From positions 192,221 to 256,220 of the forward strand of contig QZCP01000052.1 of the NCBI GenBank assembly GCA_003956705.1: a stretch of 64,000 bases of DNA. Direction: 5' to 3'. The position numbers were made by a program, and so were the translations under genes. Source of the DNA: Brevipalpus yothersi. Lineage: Eukaryota > Arthropoda > Arachnida > Trombidiformes > Tenuipalpidae. The notes under the pieces are model-generated. The model was not told the DNA's origin, did not search any database, and saw only the letters and a program-made list of their open reading frames with translations. Shown here in pieces: positions 52,608 to 64,000 of this stretch (within the stretch, counting starts at the first letter, position 1; each line of letters opens with the position of its first letter).

Positions 52608-53330
52608 ATGATGGATGAACATTCCGGAGAACCTAATCAACAATTAAATTTATCCACATCTTGCTCTTCTATTGTATCCAACATAAATCCTAATACTTCA
52701 ATTGGATCTCTAACAGTTGCCGGATCAAGCCAACAGCAATCACAAACCCATCAGCAACAACAGGGGACCACTTTGACTGGGCCTATTGGAGGCTTATTGT
52801 ATAAATATACCAATGTTGTCAAAGGTTGGCAGTATCGTTATTTTGTTTTAACTCCATCACGATGTACATTGGAGTATTATATGTCAGAAAAAAAGAAGAA
52901 AGGTTATCCACGAGGATGTATCTACTTGGCTGGTGCTGTTATTGCTCCAAGTGATGAGGATAGTCAAGTTTTCACCGTTAGTGCTGCTTCAGGTGAAACA
53001 TACAAATTGAAAGCGATGGACACAAATGAACGTCGACATTGGGTCAATTGTTTAAGACAAGTTGCCGAATCACATCAATCTGATATGATGCGATTTACTG
53101 CCGACAAACATAGGCCAGATGAGATACGAACAAATCTTGACACAGTGCGTGATATGCTGATGCAAGCTCAAAAACATCAACGATCTCTTGTTTCTGAAAT
53201 AGAAGATTTTACTAGCAATAATAGTGATCTTCTTATCCTTAAATCCTTAATTGCTTCAACGACAATGTCTCTAGAACAGTGTTATGTTATTTTACATTCA
53301 ATCGAAAGACAAAGAGGAGACATCGAATGA
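52608..53330 (+). CDS. PH-domain protein related to ORP9/10/11 N-terminus
   Basis: A single exon from the double ATG at 52608 gives 240 residues. The open frame continues upstream to an ATG at 52470, but that part reads as translated antisense sequence. The first 50 residues are Ser/Gln-rich. A pleckstrin-homology domain spans residues 60-160 or so: GPIGGLLYKYTNVVKGWQYRYFVLT, GCIYLAGAVIAPSDEDSQVF and the closing W in RRHWVNCLRQ. A helical segment follows (IRTNLDTVRDMLMQAQKHQR) as in ORP9/10/11 proteins, and then a stop. The sterol/PI4P-binding ORD domain is absent here and downstream. It may bind phosphoinositides at Golgi or ER contact membranes; lipid transfer is unlikely without the ORD. 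Confidence 0.8.
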   Translation: MMDEHSGEPNQQLNLSTSCSSIVSNINPNTSIGSLTVAGSSQQQSQTHQQQQGTTLTGPIGGLLYKYTNVVKGWQYRYFVLTPSRCTLEYYMSEKKKKGYPRGCIYLAGAVIAPSDEDSQVFTVSAASGETYKLKAMDTNERRHWVNCLRQVAESHQSDMMRFTADKHRPDEIRTNLDTVRDMLMQAQKHQRSLVSEIEDFTSNNSDLLILKSLIASTTMSLEQCYVILHSIERQRGDIE

Positions 53331-53726
53331 GTATCGAATGAAACCCAAGTCAAGATTTAACTGCCATCCCGGCAGAGAGGGAAAGTGTGAGAGAGAAAGA
53401 AAAATTTTTACGCTAGAAAAAATAATATCTTTTTATTTGAACAATAATAACAATATGAAAATTTTTCCTTTCAAATATATTATTATTTGATCATCATTGA
53501 TCATTATTAAAAAGCGAATGATTTCGATTATCATTTTTATTTCCTTCAAACTGATATCAAATCAATGGCGCTGCTGTGCCATCATAAACAAACTCGGTGA
53601 AGAAAGTTTGAATGTTAAAAAAAGCGCTGTTTATACTATATGTTGACAGTTGATAATTTAAAGTTCTCTGCGTTTATGATTAAACTTTAATTGTTAAAGT
53701 GATTAAAGTGGTGGCCTTAATCAAAA
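53331..53726. other. Intergenic between PH-domain gene and KMT5A
   Basis: AT-rich spacer with no exon seen and no ORD-like coding sequence. Confidence 0.55.
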
Positions 53727-54488
53727 ATGAGTGGAGATAAATCGGGGGGTAAAAGTAAGTTTTATTCGTATGATTTGGGTGAATGTATTGCCTTTGAAAT
53801 GTTAATTTTTTGATTTTTCTTTCTTCCCTCTTTCTCTGTGTGCCCAGAAAAAGGATCTCGTCGGCCTCTTAAGCCTGGTAAGAATGATCAACCAATCACC
53901 AATTTTTTCCAGCGAACAAAGAGGATACCGGAAGCTGTTAAACTTGAAGAAGCTCGAAGAAAAATACACTTTCATCTTGATAATGGTGATCCTGATGGCT
54001 TTGTAGTGACCCATTTTCCTGACAAAGGTAAAGGAGTTGTAACGGATAAATGTTTTAAGAGAGGAGATTTTATATGTGAATATGCTGGAGAGCTTTTGAG
54101 CTATGCTGATGCCAAGGTAAGTTGGTCTAGGGATTTTGGTGTAGTTTTGTGAATTATTGATAATTTTTTTCTGTTTGAATTTATGTTTCGTAATTAGGAG
54201 AGAGAAAAGGAACATGGCAAAAAAGATAGAGGTTGTTATATGTATTTCTTCGAATACAAAGGTAAAAAGTGGTGTGTTGACGCTACCAAGCCGGACAAAA
54301 CATTAGGTCGCCTCATTAATCACAGTAAAAAATCAGCTAATATAAAGACCAAGGTTGTGGAACATCGTGGATCACCTCGACTAATATTTTTCGCCATCAA
54401 AGATATAGAAATCGGAGAAGAGCTTAGCTATGATTATGGTGATCGACGAAAGAATGTGATCAATTCTCTGGAATGGCTAAAATCTTGA
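53727..54488 (+). CDS. KMT5A: Histone H4 lysine-20 monomethyltransferase (PR-Set7/KMT5A)
   Basis: Exons 53727-53754, 53848-54116 and 54198-54488 give 195 residues. The enzyme monomethylates H4K20 in chromatin during S/G2-M and supports genome stability. The SET core is complete: GKGVVTDKCFKRGDFICEYAGELL, RGCYMYFFEYKGKKWCVDAT, the SAM-binding GRLINHSK and the catalytic YDYGDR, ending EWLKS. The N-terminal extension is only about 50 residues, much shorter than in insects or vertebrates. The degron/PIP regions seen there are therefore not evident, although QPITNFFQR is PIP-box-like. Upstream coding exons cannot be excluded, but the first exon has a clean ATG. Confidence 0.93.
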
Positions 54489-55394
54489 ATCAAATTATCT
54501 AAATTTTTACACTATCCACACTCACACATCTCATCACTATTTATTGTTTATAATTTTTCATCATGTATAGCCATCTAAAATTTATCAACTAATAATTGAG
54601 CTTTGAATGCTACTCATCACACGTTCAAATTAAAATTTATCAAAGGTTACAATGAACACACACACACACACACACTCACTCACTCACTTACACGCACACA
54701 ATGTATGGTTAAATTTTTCAGAAAAAAATTATTCAAATTTGATGTATGATCTAAAAGCAAGCATAGTACATGGTATGATGACACACACACCACCACCATC
54801 AGTAATGAGCATGATAGGTGGCGGTGATATAATATAATATACACACAGAAATCGATATATATATTCTGACAACATGAATGAATGAAAGTTTCCGCTTCGC
54901 CCGAAAAAGAGAAGCGATTGAGCATTGCGAAAAGTGCGAAAACGAGTAAGAATAGGCGGAGCTTATACTCCTAGTGACGTAATATCAGTTCTGAGTTTGC
55001 TATATTTAGGAGCCAATTTTTTTGCTCAAATGTCATTCCAGACCGGCATCAAGTCAGTTCGCTATCTTCCATCCTAGTGATCACATCGATTCTCTTTCTG
55101 TCTCTCTCTCTCTCTGTCTCAACTATTCTTTCACTATCAGTTATCATTGTATTTCCTTTTCCTTTTTCTCTCATCCTGCCAGTGTCCATCAATTGACATT
55201 GATACTTCTCGGTCTTTCTCTTTACCCTGTTCGCGTGCTGCTTATCCATTGATACATTTATCATTTAGTGACCTCAGTTAAATAGTATTACTTTCCATCA
55301 CATTTAGCCATCTATACCACATCTATTCATATATTTACTCCCAAGTGTGCTGCTTTGATCGTATATCGAACTTTTTGTTTCTTCCGGCTTCATC
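54489..55394. other. Intergenic, hexokinase 5' flank
   Basis: Contains an (AC)n tract at 54653-54674 and TC-rich blocks. The part from about 55000 is probably hexokinase promoter and 5' UTR. No exon seen. Confidence 0.5.
54653..54674. repeat. (AC)n microsatellite
   Basis: Run of CA repeats following ATGAACACAC, then ACTC repeats. Confidence 0.9.
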
Positions 55395-57621
55395 ATGAAA
55401 ATCGTATCAACTGCTTTGGCCATTGTGGATGCCATCACACGAGACTTGGTACTGACCGACGAACACTTGGAAGAAGTGGCCGCTCTACTGATGACCGAAT
55501 TTCACAAAGGACTGGCTCGAAAGACCCATCATCGGGCATCATTGAAAATGTTTCCCACCTATGTACGTGATGTGCCCAATGGTCGTGAGGAGGGCAAATT
55601 TTTGGCTCTTGATTTGGGTGGCACCAATTTTCGAGTACTAATCATTGATCTTAATGGTGATAAGTTTCACATGGAAAACGAAATCTATGCTATTCCTAAA
55701 GAAATTATGCTCGGGAGTGGGGAACAGGTAAGCAGTCATTATACATACATACGTACTTACACACACACACACACACAAACGTTCATCTCTCATCCATTTT
55801 CCGCCTTATTCCCCCTGGTTAGACTTAGCCTCGACTTAATTTTGAATTATACTCAATTAAACACTCACACACACTATTATCCAGGCATGCTTTCTCTATA
55901 TACTATGCCACCCAGCCAGTTAACTTGGGGTGTAAGGGAGAGAGAGAGAGAGTTGATCAGCTTCCTAGTTGATTTCAACTCCATATAGATTTCATCATCA
56001 CCATAGCCGCCACACACTGTAGTAGCTCAAATTCGAACGAGAACTGCATCCATAGACTGCAACTATGAGCAGAAAGAGAAAGAGAGAGAGAGATCAGTTA
56101 TCGATCCATAACTTACGCCATTCGACTAGGCTCTTTACCCCATCTCACTTCTCGCAGCTTCTCTCTCTTTCTCTCTCTTCTTTCTCTCTCATCTCATCTC
56201 TTCTTTTCCCTCTTCTTTCCTCGTCTGTCTTGTAAAAGTCTTTTCCTCTTGCAAATGATCTTTCTCTATCTTCTGGGCTGTTTCCTTCTTCCTCGCAAGT
56301 AAATGCTAATACAGGTCTTAGGGTCATTATCATTTTTTCACTTATCACACTGAAGATGAACAAGGGGAGCGAGAAAGATAGAGATAATCTCAACTATTAT
56401 AATTATCATAATTAATCATCATCCTTACCATCATCATTATCAATTTGTTTTATCATTCTTTTGATCTCGCCAATATATACATGTATGCAAAATGTATATG
56501 TATCTCTTTTTTTCTCTTCCTCTCTCTCTCTTTATCTTTATCTCTCTTGTTTCCATTAGCTTTTCGATCATATTGCAGAATGCTTAGCCACATTCATACA
56601 TACAAGAAACATGAATGATTGCCGATTACCGCTCGGATTTACGTTCAGTTTTCCATGCCGCCAAGAGGGTCTTACACGAGCTCGTCTGGCACGTTGGACA
56701 AAGGGCTTCAAGTGTGCTGGCGTTGAGGGTGAAGATGTGGTTCAATTGTTACGTGATGCGATTAAACGGCGAGCTGATATTGATATCGATGTGATGGCAG
56801 TTGTCAATGATACTACCGGAACGCTCATGTCCTGTGCACACAAGAATCGTGAATGCCGTATTGGTCTGATCGTTGGCACCGGAACCAATGCATGTTATAT
56901 GGAAAAATTGGATAATGTTGAGATATGGACTGACGAAAAGGATGATCCTTCAAATGTTATAGTTAACACTGAGTGGGGAGCATTCGGTGACAATGGTGTA
57001 CTGGATTTCTTGAGAACAAAATGGGATTCAGATGTGGATGCCAATTCTTTGAATCCTGGCAAACAATTGTAAGTGTACAATATCATTTTAAGATGAATAT
57101 CATTCATTCTTTTCTTTTGCTGAGGTGTTTGATTTGATCTGCACCCATGACATTGGCAGTCTCGTGAGATTGGAAGAGAATGAGAATCACGTTGACATTC
57201 CAATTCTTTATGTGTATTCAAATTATCATAACCCTTTATAACATCTTAACATCCCATGAATCTCATTTCCTTCGTCACTGAATTTTTGCATGACGTTTAC
57301 TATGTAATTTGCTCTCTTTTCCTCTCTCCTTCTTTTTCCCTCTCTTTTTTCCCTTGTACATATGAATGAGACTCCTGAGTCTCTCTCTTTCTCTCTTTCT
57401 CTCTGTTTTATTTATTTTTACAAACGTTAACGTACGTTATACGTCCGGTAGTATTTGCTCACTTTCCACTACATATCACACTCCTACGTGAATTCTTGAA
57501 TACTTATAGATTCGTCTTGTGAGAGTCTAATTAGAGTTCTCTTTCTTTCTCTCTCTCTCTCTCTCTCTGGGATTTTTTCTTCATTATGTATTGAAATTTT
57601 TGCACGTATGCACTAGGCAAA

Positions 57622-57657
<36 letters not shown>

Positions 57658-58447
57658 CTTCTTTCTAATTGAATATTTCAAATTTTATTGCTTATTGCAT
57701 AATATAGGTTCGAGAAAATGATTTCTGGTATGTACATGGGCGAACTTGTACGATGTGTACTCGTTGATATGACCAAACGTAAATTATTGTTCAATGGTAT
57801 TGGTTCCGATAAATTGTTTACACCATTCTCATTTCAAACCGCATACGTATCTTTCATTGAAAGCGATTCAAAGCACAGTTACATTGAGACACGAAAATCA
57901 CTTGCACGACTCGACCTACATGACGTGTCCAATGAAGATTGTGAAATAATTAAATTGATATCGTCTCGAGTAAGCCGTCGAGCAGCCTACTTAATTGCGG
58001 CCGCAGTATCAACCATATTGAATAAGATTCGTCGACCTCACACCACAGTTGGTGTTGATGGTTCAGTGTATCGATTTCATCCTCATTTCCATCGACTATT
58101 AGAGGAAAAGATTGCCGATCTTGTTCATCCACAGTATAAGGTGAGTTTTGAGTATTATCTTTTCTCTTAATCTATATATGCATGTGTATATGTGCAGTTC
58201 TACGATCGGAAATGCTAAGAGAGCCTCAAATTATGAGTTTACAGTAGAGAATGTATAGATTCATTTATTCTAAACGTAATAATTAACTCTGATCATTTTT
58301 CTTCTCTCTCTTCTTCCATTAATCTACTTTCTCCAGTTTGATTTAATGCTCTCCGAAGATGGTAGTGGTCGTGGTGCAGCTCTTGTGGCCGCCGTTGCTG
58401 TGAGACAAAATAAGCAGAAAAATGTTCAGAATAATAATAAAAAATGA
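55395..58447 (+). CDS. Hex: Hexokinase
   Basis: Exons 55395-55727, 56560-57068, 57708-58140 and 58337-58447 give about 461 residues, the size of single-domain invertebrate hexokinases. It phosphorylates glucose with ATP in the cytosol (glycolysis entry). Motifs: phosphate-1 LALDLGGTNFRV, sugar-binding LGFTFSFPCRQEGL, the catalytic Asp in VVNDTTGTL, phosphate-2 LIVGTGTNACYM and adenosine-binding VGVDGSVYRFHPHF. The C-terminal LSEDGSGRGAALVAA is also present. The final tail is Lys/Asn-rich. The introns are the longest in this part of the window (832 and 639 bp) and are packed with TC repeats. Confidence 0.96.
57625..57654. repeat. (TC)15 microsatellite in hexokinase intron 2
   Basis: Uninterrupted TC repeat about 55 bases before the exon 3 acceptor. 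It may also act as an extended pyrimidine tract. Confidence 0.95.
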
Positions 58448-60177
58448 TCATTTGATCATAGACTTAGAACAATCATCGAGAAAAAAATTTTTCATGTAAA
58501 TACAGAGGTCAGAGGTAAGTTCTCATTATCTTGATGTCTGTTTGTCTGCCTCTTTTTTGGGTAGAGAAGTAATAATTATCTTTATCTTTCTCTTTCTCTT
58601 TTTCTCTCTCATTATAGACCTCAATCAATCAATCATTCGAAGGTTTTAAAGCTCAGCAAAGTGTATTTAAAAGAAGGGAATTTTTTTTCTTCGCCCATTG
58701 TGTCCTTTTTTCGGGATTCAATCTTATATACATATATTATATTATAATCATTGCCATTTGAGGATTTTTCTCCTTTTTCTCCTTTATTTGATTTTAAAAT
58801 CTTATAATGTTTCTTTTCCCCCAAATCATGCATTATTTCCCATCATTCAAGCATTCATTGGCAAAAAAAAGAAATTTATAATAGTCTCGAAAAAAAAAAC
58901 ACATATTCGAATCTCTTCTGAGTGTATTTCGCATTTTTGATCCAAATTAATTTAGATATAAAGAAAATACATATTTTTTGTTTTTAAATATATTTTCACT
59001 GTCTTCTTTATTCCATACAATATAACAATTCTTCAGTATCATGAAACGATATCACAATATGAATTACGTCGTGATACATGTGCAATCAGGTAGTGGACAA
59101 GGTTGTTCAGTCATTCATCGATAATTTTTTATGAAATCAGGAGAAGAAGACGAAAAAAATGATCCACTAATCACTGTTATACAAACTCTCCTTGATCTCG
59201 TTCTGAAATATGCTTGATGTCCAGACAATAATTGATCTCTCTCAATACGAATAGACATCATCATTAATGATAGATTCAGTACCACGATTCATGATTAGGA
59301 AATGTTGAGCCGGTTTTTTACCTTCACAAAAATAGGCTAGTATGTCTTATTTTTTTCTTTCTCTACGTCAATCAATTTTTTTTCCAAATAATCTATCATG
59401 AATTTTCTGTTACGGAAATAGGCAAGAATTCCCCACAGTATACAGATATGGTCAAGTGTTTGTTTTTTGCCTTCTTTTCTCTTACAAGCCGCTACAGCAA
59501 TCGATTGTTCTGATTATTTAAGAGTGTTCAGTTTGGAGTGCAAAAACAACAGGATACCATCATTGTTGTCCATGATTGTTGATGAAAATTGTGAGTTGAG
59601 TTTTTATTCTTTGAGTTTATCCTTTTTTTTGTGTTGGGCCAACGTAAAACCATTTCACTGGCACCATTGAGGCTATGTCCGTTAAAATTGAGAATAAAAA
59701 AAATGGAATTGTTCAGATGGAGTGAACATTGAGAAGTTGGAAACGCACAATGATAACCTTGATTGGTGTATTTGGAGTAGCTGATAGAATTGATTTTTTT
59801 CGCTTAATTGTACAGAGAATCGATATACATGTACATGTACAATATATATATTTCTGTCTACTCTTTCTCAATGAAATAAAAAGTACCAATCCACTATGGT
59901 GTCCATGACCTTAGTGTTTCTTCACTAACGGTACTTTGCCAGCAAATTGTTGGCGACATTTCATGAATGAGAGAGGGAAGAGAAAAAGAAGGAGAGAGAG
60001 AAGGAGAGAGAGAGATTGGAATTTCCTTTCTCCTTTCCTTTTTGTACTGTCTTCTCTTTCCGATTACAGACATTTTTCCCGAGGAACAACTCATGAATGG
60101 AGTAGCATATTTTTATTCATCGACACAAAAAAAACACCGGGAAAACAAAGAGATGATTATGAAATCATCATTAAAAA
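58448..60177. other. Intergenic, convergent 3' flanks (hexokinase / dioxygenase)
   Basis: About 1.7 kb of AT-rich sequence with short T and A runs. No domain-bearing open frame on either strand. Confidence 0.5.
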
Positions 60178-61777
60178 TCAATGAGATGATCTGAGTTTCT
60201 CATACATTGCCGTAACCTCATCCCAATCAATGTAACAACCCTGCAGAAAACGTTTAGATTTCACATGATCGTAGCCAGTTCTACCGTGAAATACTCGCCT
60301 ATTATTGAATATAGCAATATCACCAGGACTGAGATGATATTTCCATTGATTGACACTGGATTGTGCTTGAAGAAAGAATTCCTTGAAGGCAGAATAAAAT
60401 TGTTCCAATTTATCGAAAGGTAATATTGGAGGTCTCATGGAGAAAACACTCAGATTAACTTCTTTCAATTCACCATTCGGTGAGACAATGATCACAGGCC
60501 ATCGTTCACGATACCATCGACCTCTCTCAGGGTCTAGGAAAGAGAACATTACTGGTTGGGTGAGAGCTTGAAATAGCTCAGGATGTTGAGCTCGAATAAG
60601 TGATGCACATTGGAAGCCATCAGTGAAGAGAGAAAATCCTTCAGAATCTGCATCTCTGATACAATGTAGCAATTGAGTTCCAGGAACTCTTTCTCGGTAA
60701 CATAAATCGGTGTGTGGATCCAGAGGTTGAGATGAGTATGCAAAGTGTGAAAGAGGATCAGGACTTGCTGCTACATCAAATGAAGTGCCATACCCTAGAG
60801 ATTTATAAAAATAGGCGAAAAAAGATAAAATTTTTCATAAATGAAACAATTCATTAAGGAACAAGAAATTTACCAGTCACTCTTGGATAAGCTATTCGAT
60901 CGGCAATACGAAGAACAGTTTCCTCTTCTGTTGGACTATTTTTCACAATAGATATTCCAAATGTACACAAATCGTGTAGCATAGATTCCAGATGATCATC
61001 TGATTGCATGATTTCCTGATAGTTTCTTGCAATATCTAATTTACAGATTATATCCGCGTTCCAGTGTACTGATTTTGGCATCTCAATTGGCTGATAAATT
61101 CCATCGTTCGGATAATCTTTGTTACTAGTGATTGGACTGTTGAACTTTCCACCGAGTTTCAATAACCAGCTCAAAGGATAAGTGCTTTTGTGCTGTTCAC
61201 CAGAGTGATTCTCTTGCCATGTGATAGATAAATTTTCTCCATTGTTGCTGATTTTAAGTGGTGATAGAGCATCCATATCGATGGTCGCAGGATTGAACAG
61301 TTTCTGATATGTCGATGGATGAACACATTTTGGACATCTACAAGAGTCTCGCAACCAGGCAACATGGAAAGATTCTTCATGTCCATTCGGCCATTCAACT
61401 GTCAATAATTTCTTTTCACTATCCAATTGAATAGCTAAAATGGAGGGGAAAGAAGTGAAACAAATTGATTAGATTCGATATTTACATGCATACAAATTTT
61501 GAAACATTCAGTAGTCACTTTTCAAATCGATCATTGTTGATGCAACCGATTGATTATACTGTTGTCAATCACTTCTCACACACACTTCGATCGGCCATCA
61601 TCATCACTATTGACACGGTGAAACGGTATATTTAAATTGGAAACTTTGTTCAATTCACAGTTTATCGAACTTACTTTTTACAGAACTTTCTTCTCGAACA
61701 GCCGAATGTGAAAGTCTTATTGTATTGGTGAAATAAGGTCGAATAAATCTTGAAACAAGTGAAGTTGATGATCTCAT
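60178..61777 (-). CDS. Gamma-butyrobetaine / trimethyllysine dioxygenase-like Fe(II)/2-oxoglutarate enzyme
   Basis: Exons 61777-61675, 61434-60874 and 60794-60178 keep phase and give about 426 residues. The family hydroxylates gamma-butyrobetaine (last step) or trimethyllysine (first step) of carnitine synthesis. The N-terminal zinc module is visible as WLRDSCRCPKCVHPS. The double-stranded beta-helix has the iron-binding HTD in PHTDLCY with VPGTQLLHCIRD after it, and the distal His in VFHGRTGY. The first exon encodes a basic, hydroxylated, acid-free leader (MRSSTSLVSRFIRPYF), which suggests mitochondrial import. BBOX1 is usually cytosolic while TMLHE is mitochondrial. The sequence alone does not settle which reaction applies. 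Confidence 0.88.
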
Positions 61778-61992
61778 CGTGTTTACAAATTACTCAATTA
61801 AACAAAAACAATTTATACATAAATTGGCCTTCACTAACTGTTTATAGGTAATTGATTAATTAATCATCTAGACCAAAGTTTTCAAGTTTTCTCTTAAACT
61901 TATGAAATCAAATGATATTCGCAAAAAACTTTTTTTATCAACTTAACAAGCTTTACTATAAATGTAAGGGTTTAGTACATAGGTACTGCCGC
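61778..61992. other. Spacer between the dioxygenase gene and the retroelement
   Basis: AT-rich. Contains the short 3' flank of the retroelement; no poly-A tail is obvious adjacent to the stop. Confidence 0.5.
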
Positions 61993-64000
61993 CTAATCGG
62001 GGCGGAACAGATTTCGGTTACGGTTTGGTAGGTAAATATTATTGATACAAAATTTGTGGAGTTCGCATAGATATGAGAGCAGGTTGCAGCAGATTAGTGA
62101 ATTGGGAGTAGGGAAAAATTTTCCTATTATGTTAGTTCTTTTTAGATAGTCTTTAGTGGATGAGTGAATATTATTTCTAAGTTCGAAAGATTTGAAACAT
62201 TTGCAGGTAAAGTGAATTATGCCTCTGTCTTCACAGCGGCAATAGTCCATGGGACAGCCGGAGTATTGGAATAAATATTTCAGTGCACTACTTTTCACAT
62301 AGGGGTTGGTGGGACAGGATTGGATCTGTTGCCATAGTTCGAAGTCTAGGTACCCGTTAAAGGTAAGTTTAGTCCAGTTTTTTCTGAAGCTATGGTTGAG
62401 TATTTCCTCGACCTTCGCGTAGACTGTAGTGTTACCGAAGAGGTCTTCGGCTTCAATTGTGATTTCGGCGGTCCAATTGTCCGTAAATTTCGAGGCATAT
62501 TCGTATTGGGGTTCATCGGTGATGTAGAGACTCATAGTTTCGATGTAGCCTGTTTGCCATATGTCCAGGCATCCTCCTGCTCTGGTTAAAGAGCTGTCGC
62601 ATGAGATGATCAGGAAGCTGTAGCGACTACCGTTATCCGCGAAGCCTTTGAGGATTGTATGTAGGCCGACTCTTACGATGTCAAAGTTGCTGTAGCCCCT
62701 ATGGAAGAGAATGGACCATTTCTGACGCGTTCTGCCAAGTGTAACTATGGCTCGCATTTCATGGTTCTTGCTGATAACTTTGATAGCTACGGTTACGTCG
62801 GCACGAATTGGGTGTTCAACTGTCCTGAAGTTGGAAAAGGGGTGATATTTTAGTCCGCGATTGGAATACCATTTCAACAGGTCCATTTTATTGAAATACT
62901 CTTTCACTATTCTGTGGTCTTTGAAGGATTTGCATGAGACTATGCTAATGATGATTCCCGCCAAGAATTCCCTGCAGAGAAGACCGGTACCATGAAGAGC
63001 CGAAGTTCGTCGAAGGCAATCACCTCTTTTGTATAGACAGCTCGCGATGACACTTTCCATATACCATAAGTGTTTGACTACCTCGTCAAGAGGGGTTACT
63101 TCTAGGATGGTAGGTAGCCAGTGTGCGAAAGTAGAGAGGATACTTTGATTGATGATGAGTTTATCAAACATTTTGTATTTACGAGTAAGAGTGTGGTAAA
63201 AGGGGGCTATCGCTTCTGCAAGGTTGCGAGCGCGTTTGTTGAGATTATCCCAGAATGAACCTTTGCATTTAAAAGGTATGGAATATTCGAGTCCAAGAAG
63301 AGCGATGCTGTCACTGAGGTGGGGGACCAGGTTGGCTGAGGTATATTTGTGGCGATAGAAGCTGTTAGCTACATAGTTGGTTTTGTCTTCATTTAAACGG
63401 AGGCCGAATTTCTCTATGATTAGCTTGATACCCTGCATGATTTCGGGGAGAAGGGGAATGGACATGCCGGCTAGGCAGATTTTTCCATCGTCAGCGTAAA
63501 AAAGGAAGTCGCCTAGAGTGTGGCTGAATAATTTTTCAATCTCGGGTATAATACGGGCTGTTATTAGAGTCCATAGTACAGGCCCTACCTTGCTGCCTTG
63601 TGGGAAGCCTTTGGATAGTTTCATGCCCTTAAAGCTGTTATCAATTTCGGCCCATATCGTGAATTTGTTCAGATATTGCATGGTGAGGCTGATTATGTTT
63701 TCGTTCATGCTAAAGAAGCGGAGTGTGTCCTCAATTGCTGACCAGGGTACGCTGTCGAAGGCGCCTGAGAAGTCAACATCAGCAAGCAAGACTGCCATGG
63801 AGTCAAACTTTCTTACAATTTTGTGAAATGCGAAGATAGCATGTTGGACACCTCTCTCAGCTATGAAGGCGAATTGTTTACGGAGGCTGGTATCGCGTAA
63901 CTCATTGATTTTTGTTTCTAGTACAGAGAATATGAAGTCCTGCAGGACCATTCCCAGAGGATGCTGGGTAACGATCATTCGTACTTTTGCTGAGTTTCTT
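61993..64000 (-). mobile_element. Non-LTR (LINE, R1/jockey-like) retrotransposon, reverse transcriptase ORF, partial
   Basis: One frame is open on the minus strand from the window end to a stop at 61993-61995, at least 668 codons. The reverse transcriptase core is recognisable. It begins with VRMIVTQHP near the edge, then has LADVDFSGAFDSVPW, KGFPQGSKVGPVLW and the catalytic FLFYADDGKI. After the thumb, IISCDSSLTRAGGCL may be a diverged RNase H start, and a C-terminal Cys/His cluster (CPMDYCRCEDRG) is zinc-knuckle-like. The endonuclease domain and ORF1 would lie beyond the right edge. The absence of stops or frameshifts suggests a recently active copy. GC content is higher than in the neighbouring genes. 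Confidence 0.88.

Overview
The window is animal nuclear DNA and most resembles an acariform (astigmatid, house-dust or itch mite-like) genome. It is AT-rich and gene-dense. Genes are split by short GT-AG introns, often 50-100 bp, and non-coding stretches are full of (TC)n/(GA)n and (AC)n microsatellites. The gene set also points to an arachnid: a sphingomyelinase D/SicTox-family gene, a bacterial-type PEP synthase (rifampicin-phosphotransferase-like) protein, an Egghead-type glycosyltransferase and a delta/epsilon-class GST. The species call is inference. There is one 67-base N gap (1985-2051).

Layout. 1-22 kb is an accessory-looking block. Four paralogous SLC35G1-like (EamA/DMT) transporters lie on the minus strand (1-957, running off the left edge; 4893-6094; 7061-8276; 20068-21322). 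Interleaved with them are a secreted sphingomyelinase D-like phosphodiesterase (2755-4509, +), an MFSD4/NaGLT1-like sugar transporter (9386-11020, -), a WWOX/RDH-like short-chain dehydrogenase (12293-13413, -) and a 14-exon PEP-synthase-like gene (14198-19582, +). 22-34 kb holds mitochondrial ClpP (single exon), calmodulin with long repeat-rich flanks, and attractin (five exons, apparently without its C-type lectin domain). 34-43 kb holds a GST (-), a SMG6/EST1-like gene (+) that stops before the usual PIN nuclease, and an HSF-type DNA-binding protein with an acidic tail (-). 42.7-49.5 kb is gene-poor apart from an uncharacterised secreted protein (47510-48307, -). 49.5-58.5 kb holds egghead (-), a PH-domain protein resembling only the N-terminal part of ORP9/10/11 oxysterol-binding proteins (+), a short KMT5A/PR-Set7 (+) and hexokinase (+). 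58.5-64 kb holds a gamma-butyrobetaine/trimethyllysine dioxygenase-like enzyme (-) and, at the right edge, an open non-LTR retrotransposon reverse transcriptase (-).

Functional themes. There is no single pathway. Conserved housekeeping genes (calmodulin, hexokinase, ClpP, KMT5A, SMG6, egghead, attractin) sit beside lineage-expanded or possibly transferred genes. The most unusual points are a SMG6 without PIN, an attractin whose lectin domain is missing exactly where one intron lies, an HSF-type factor without an obvious trimerisation region, a PH-only ORP relative, and a shared bZIP/Maf-like motif at a similar distance upstream of three transporter paralogues.

Exon coordinates were worked out by hand from splice consensus, reading-phase continuity and family knowledge. 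No alignment or transcript data were available.
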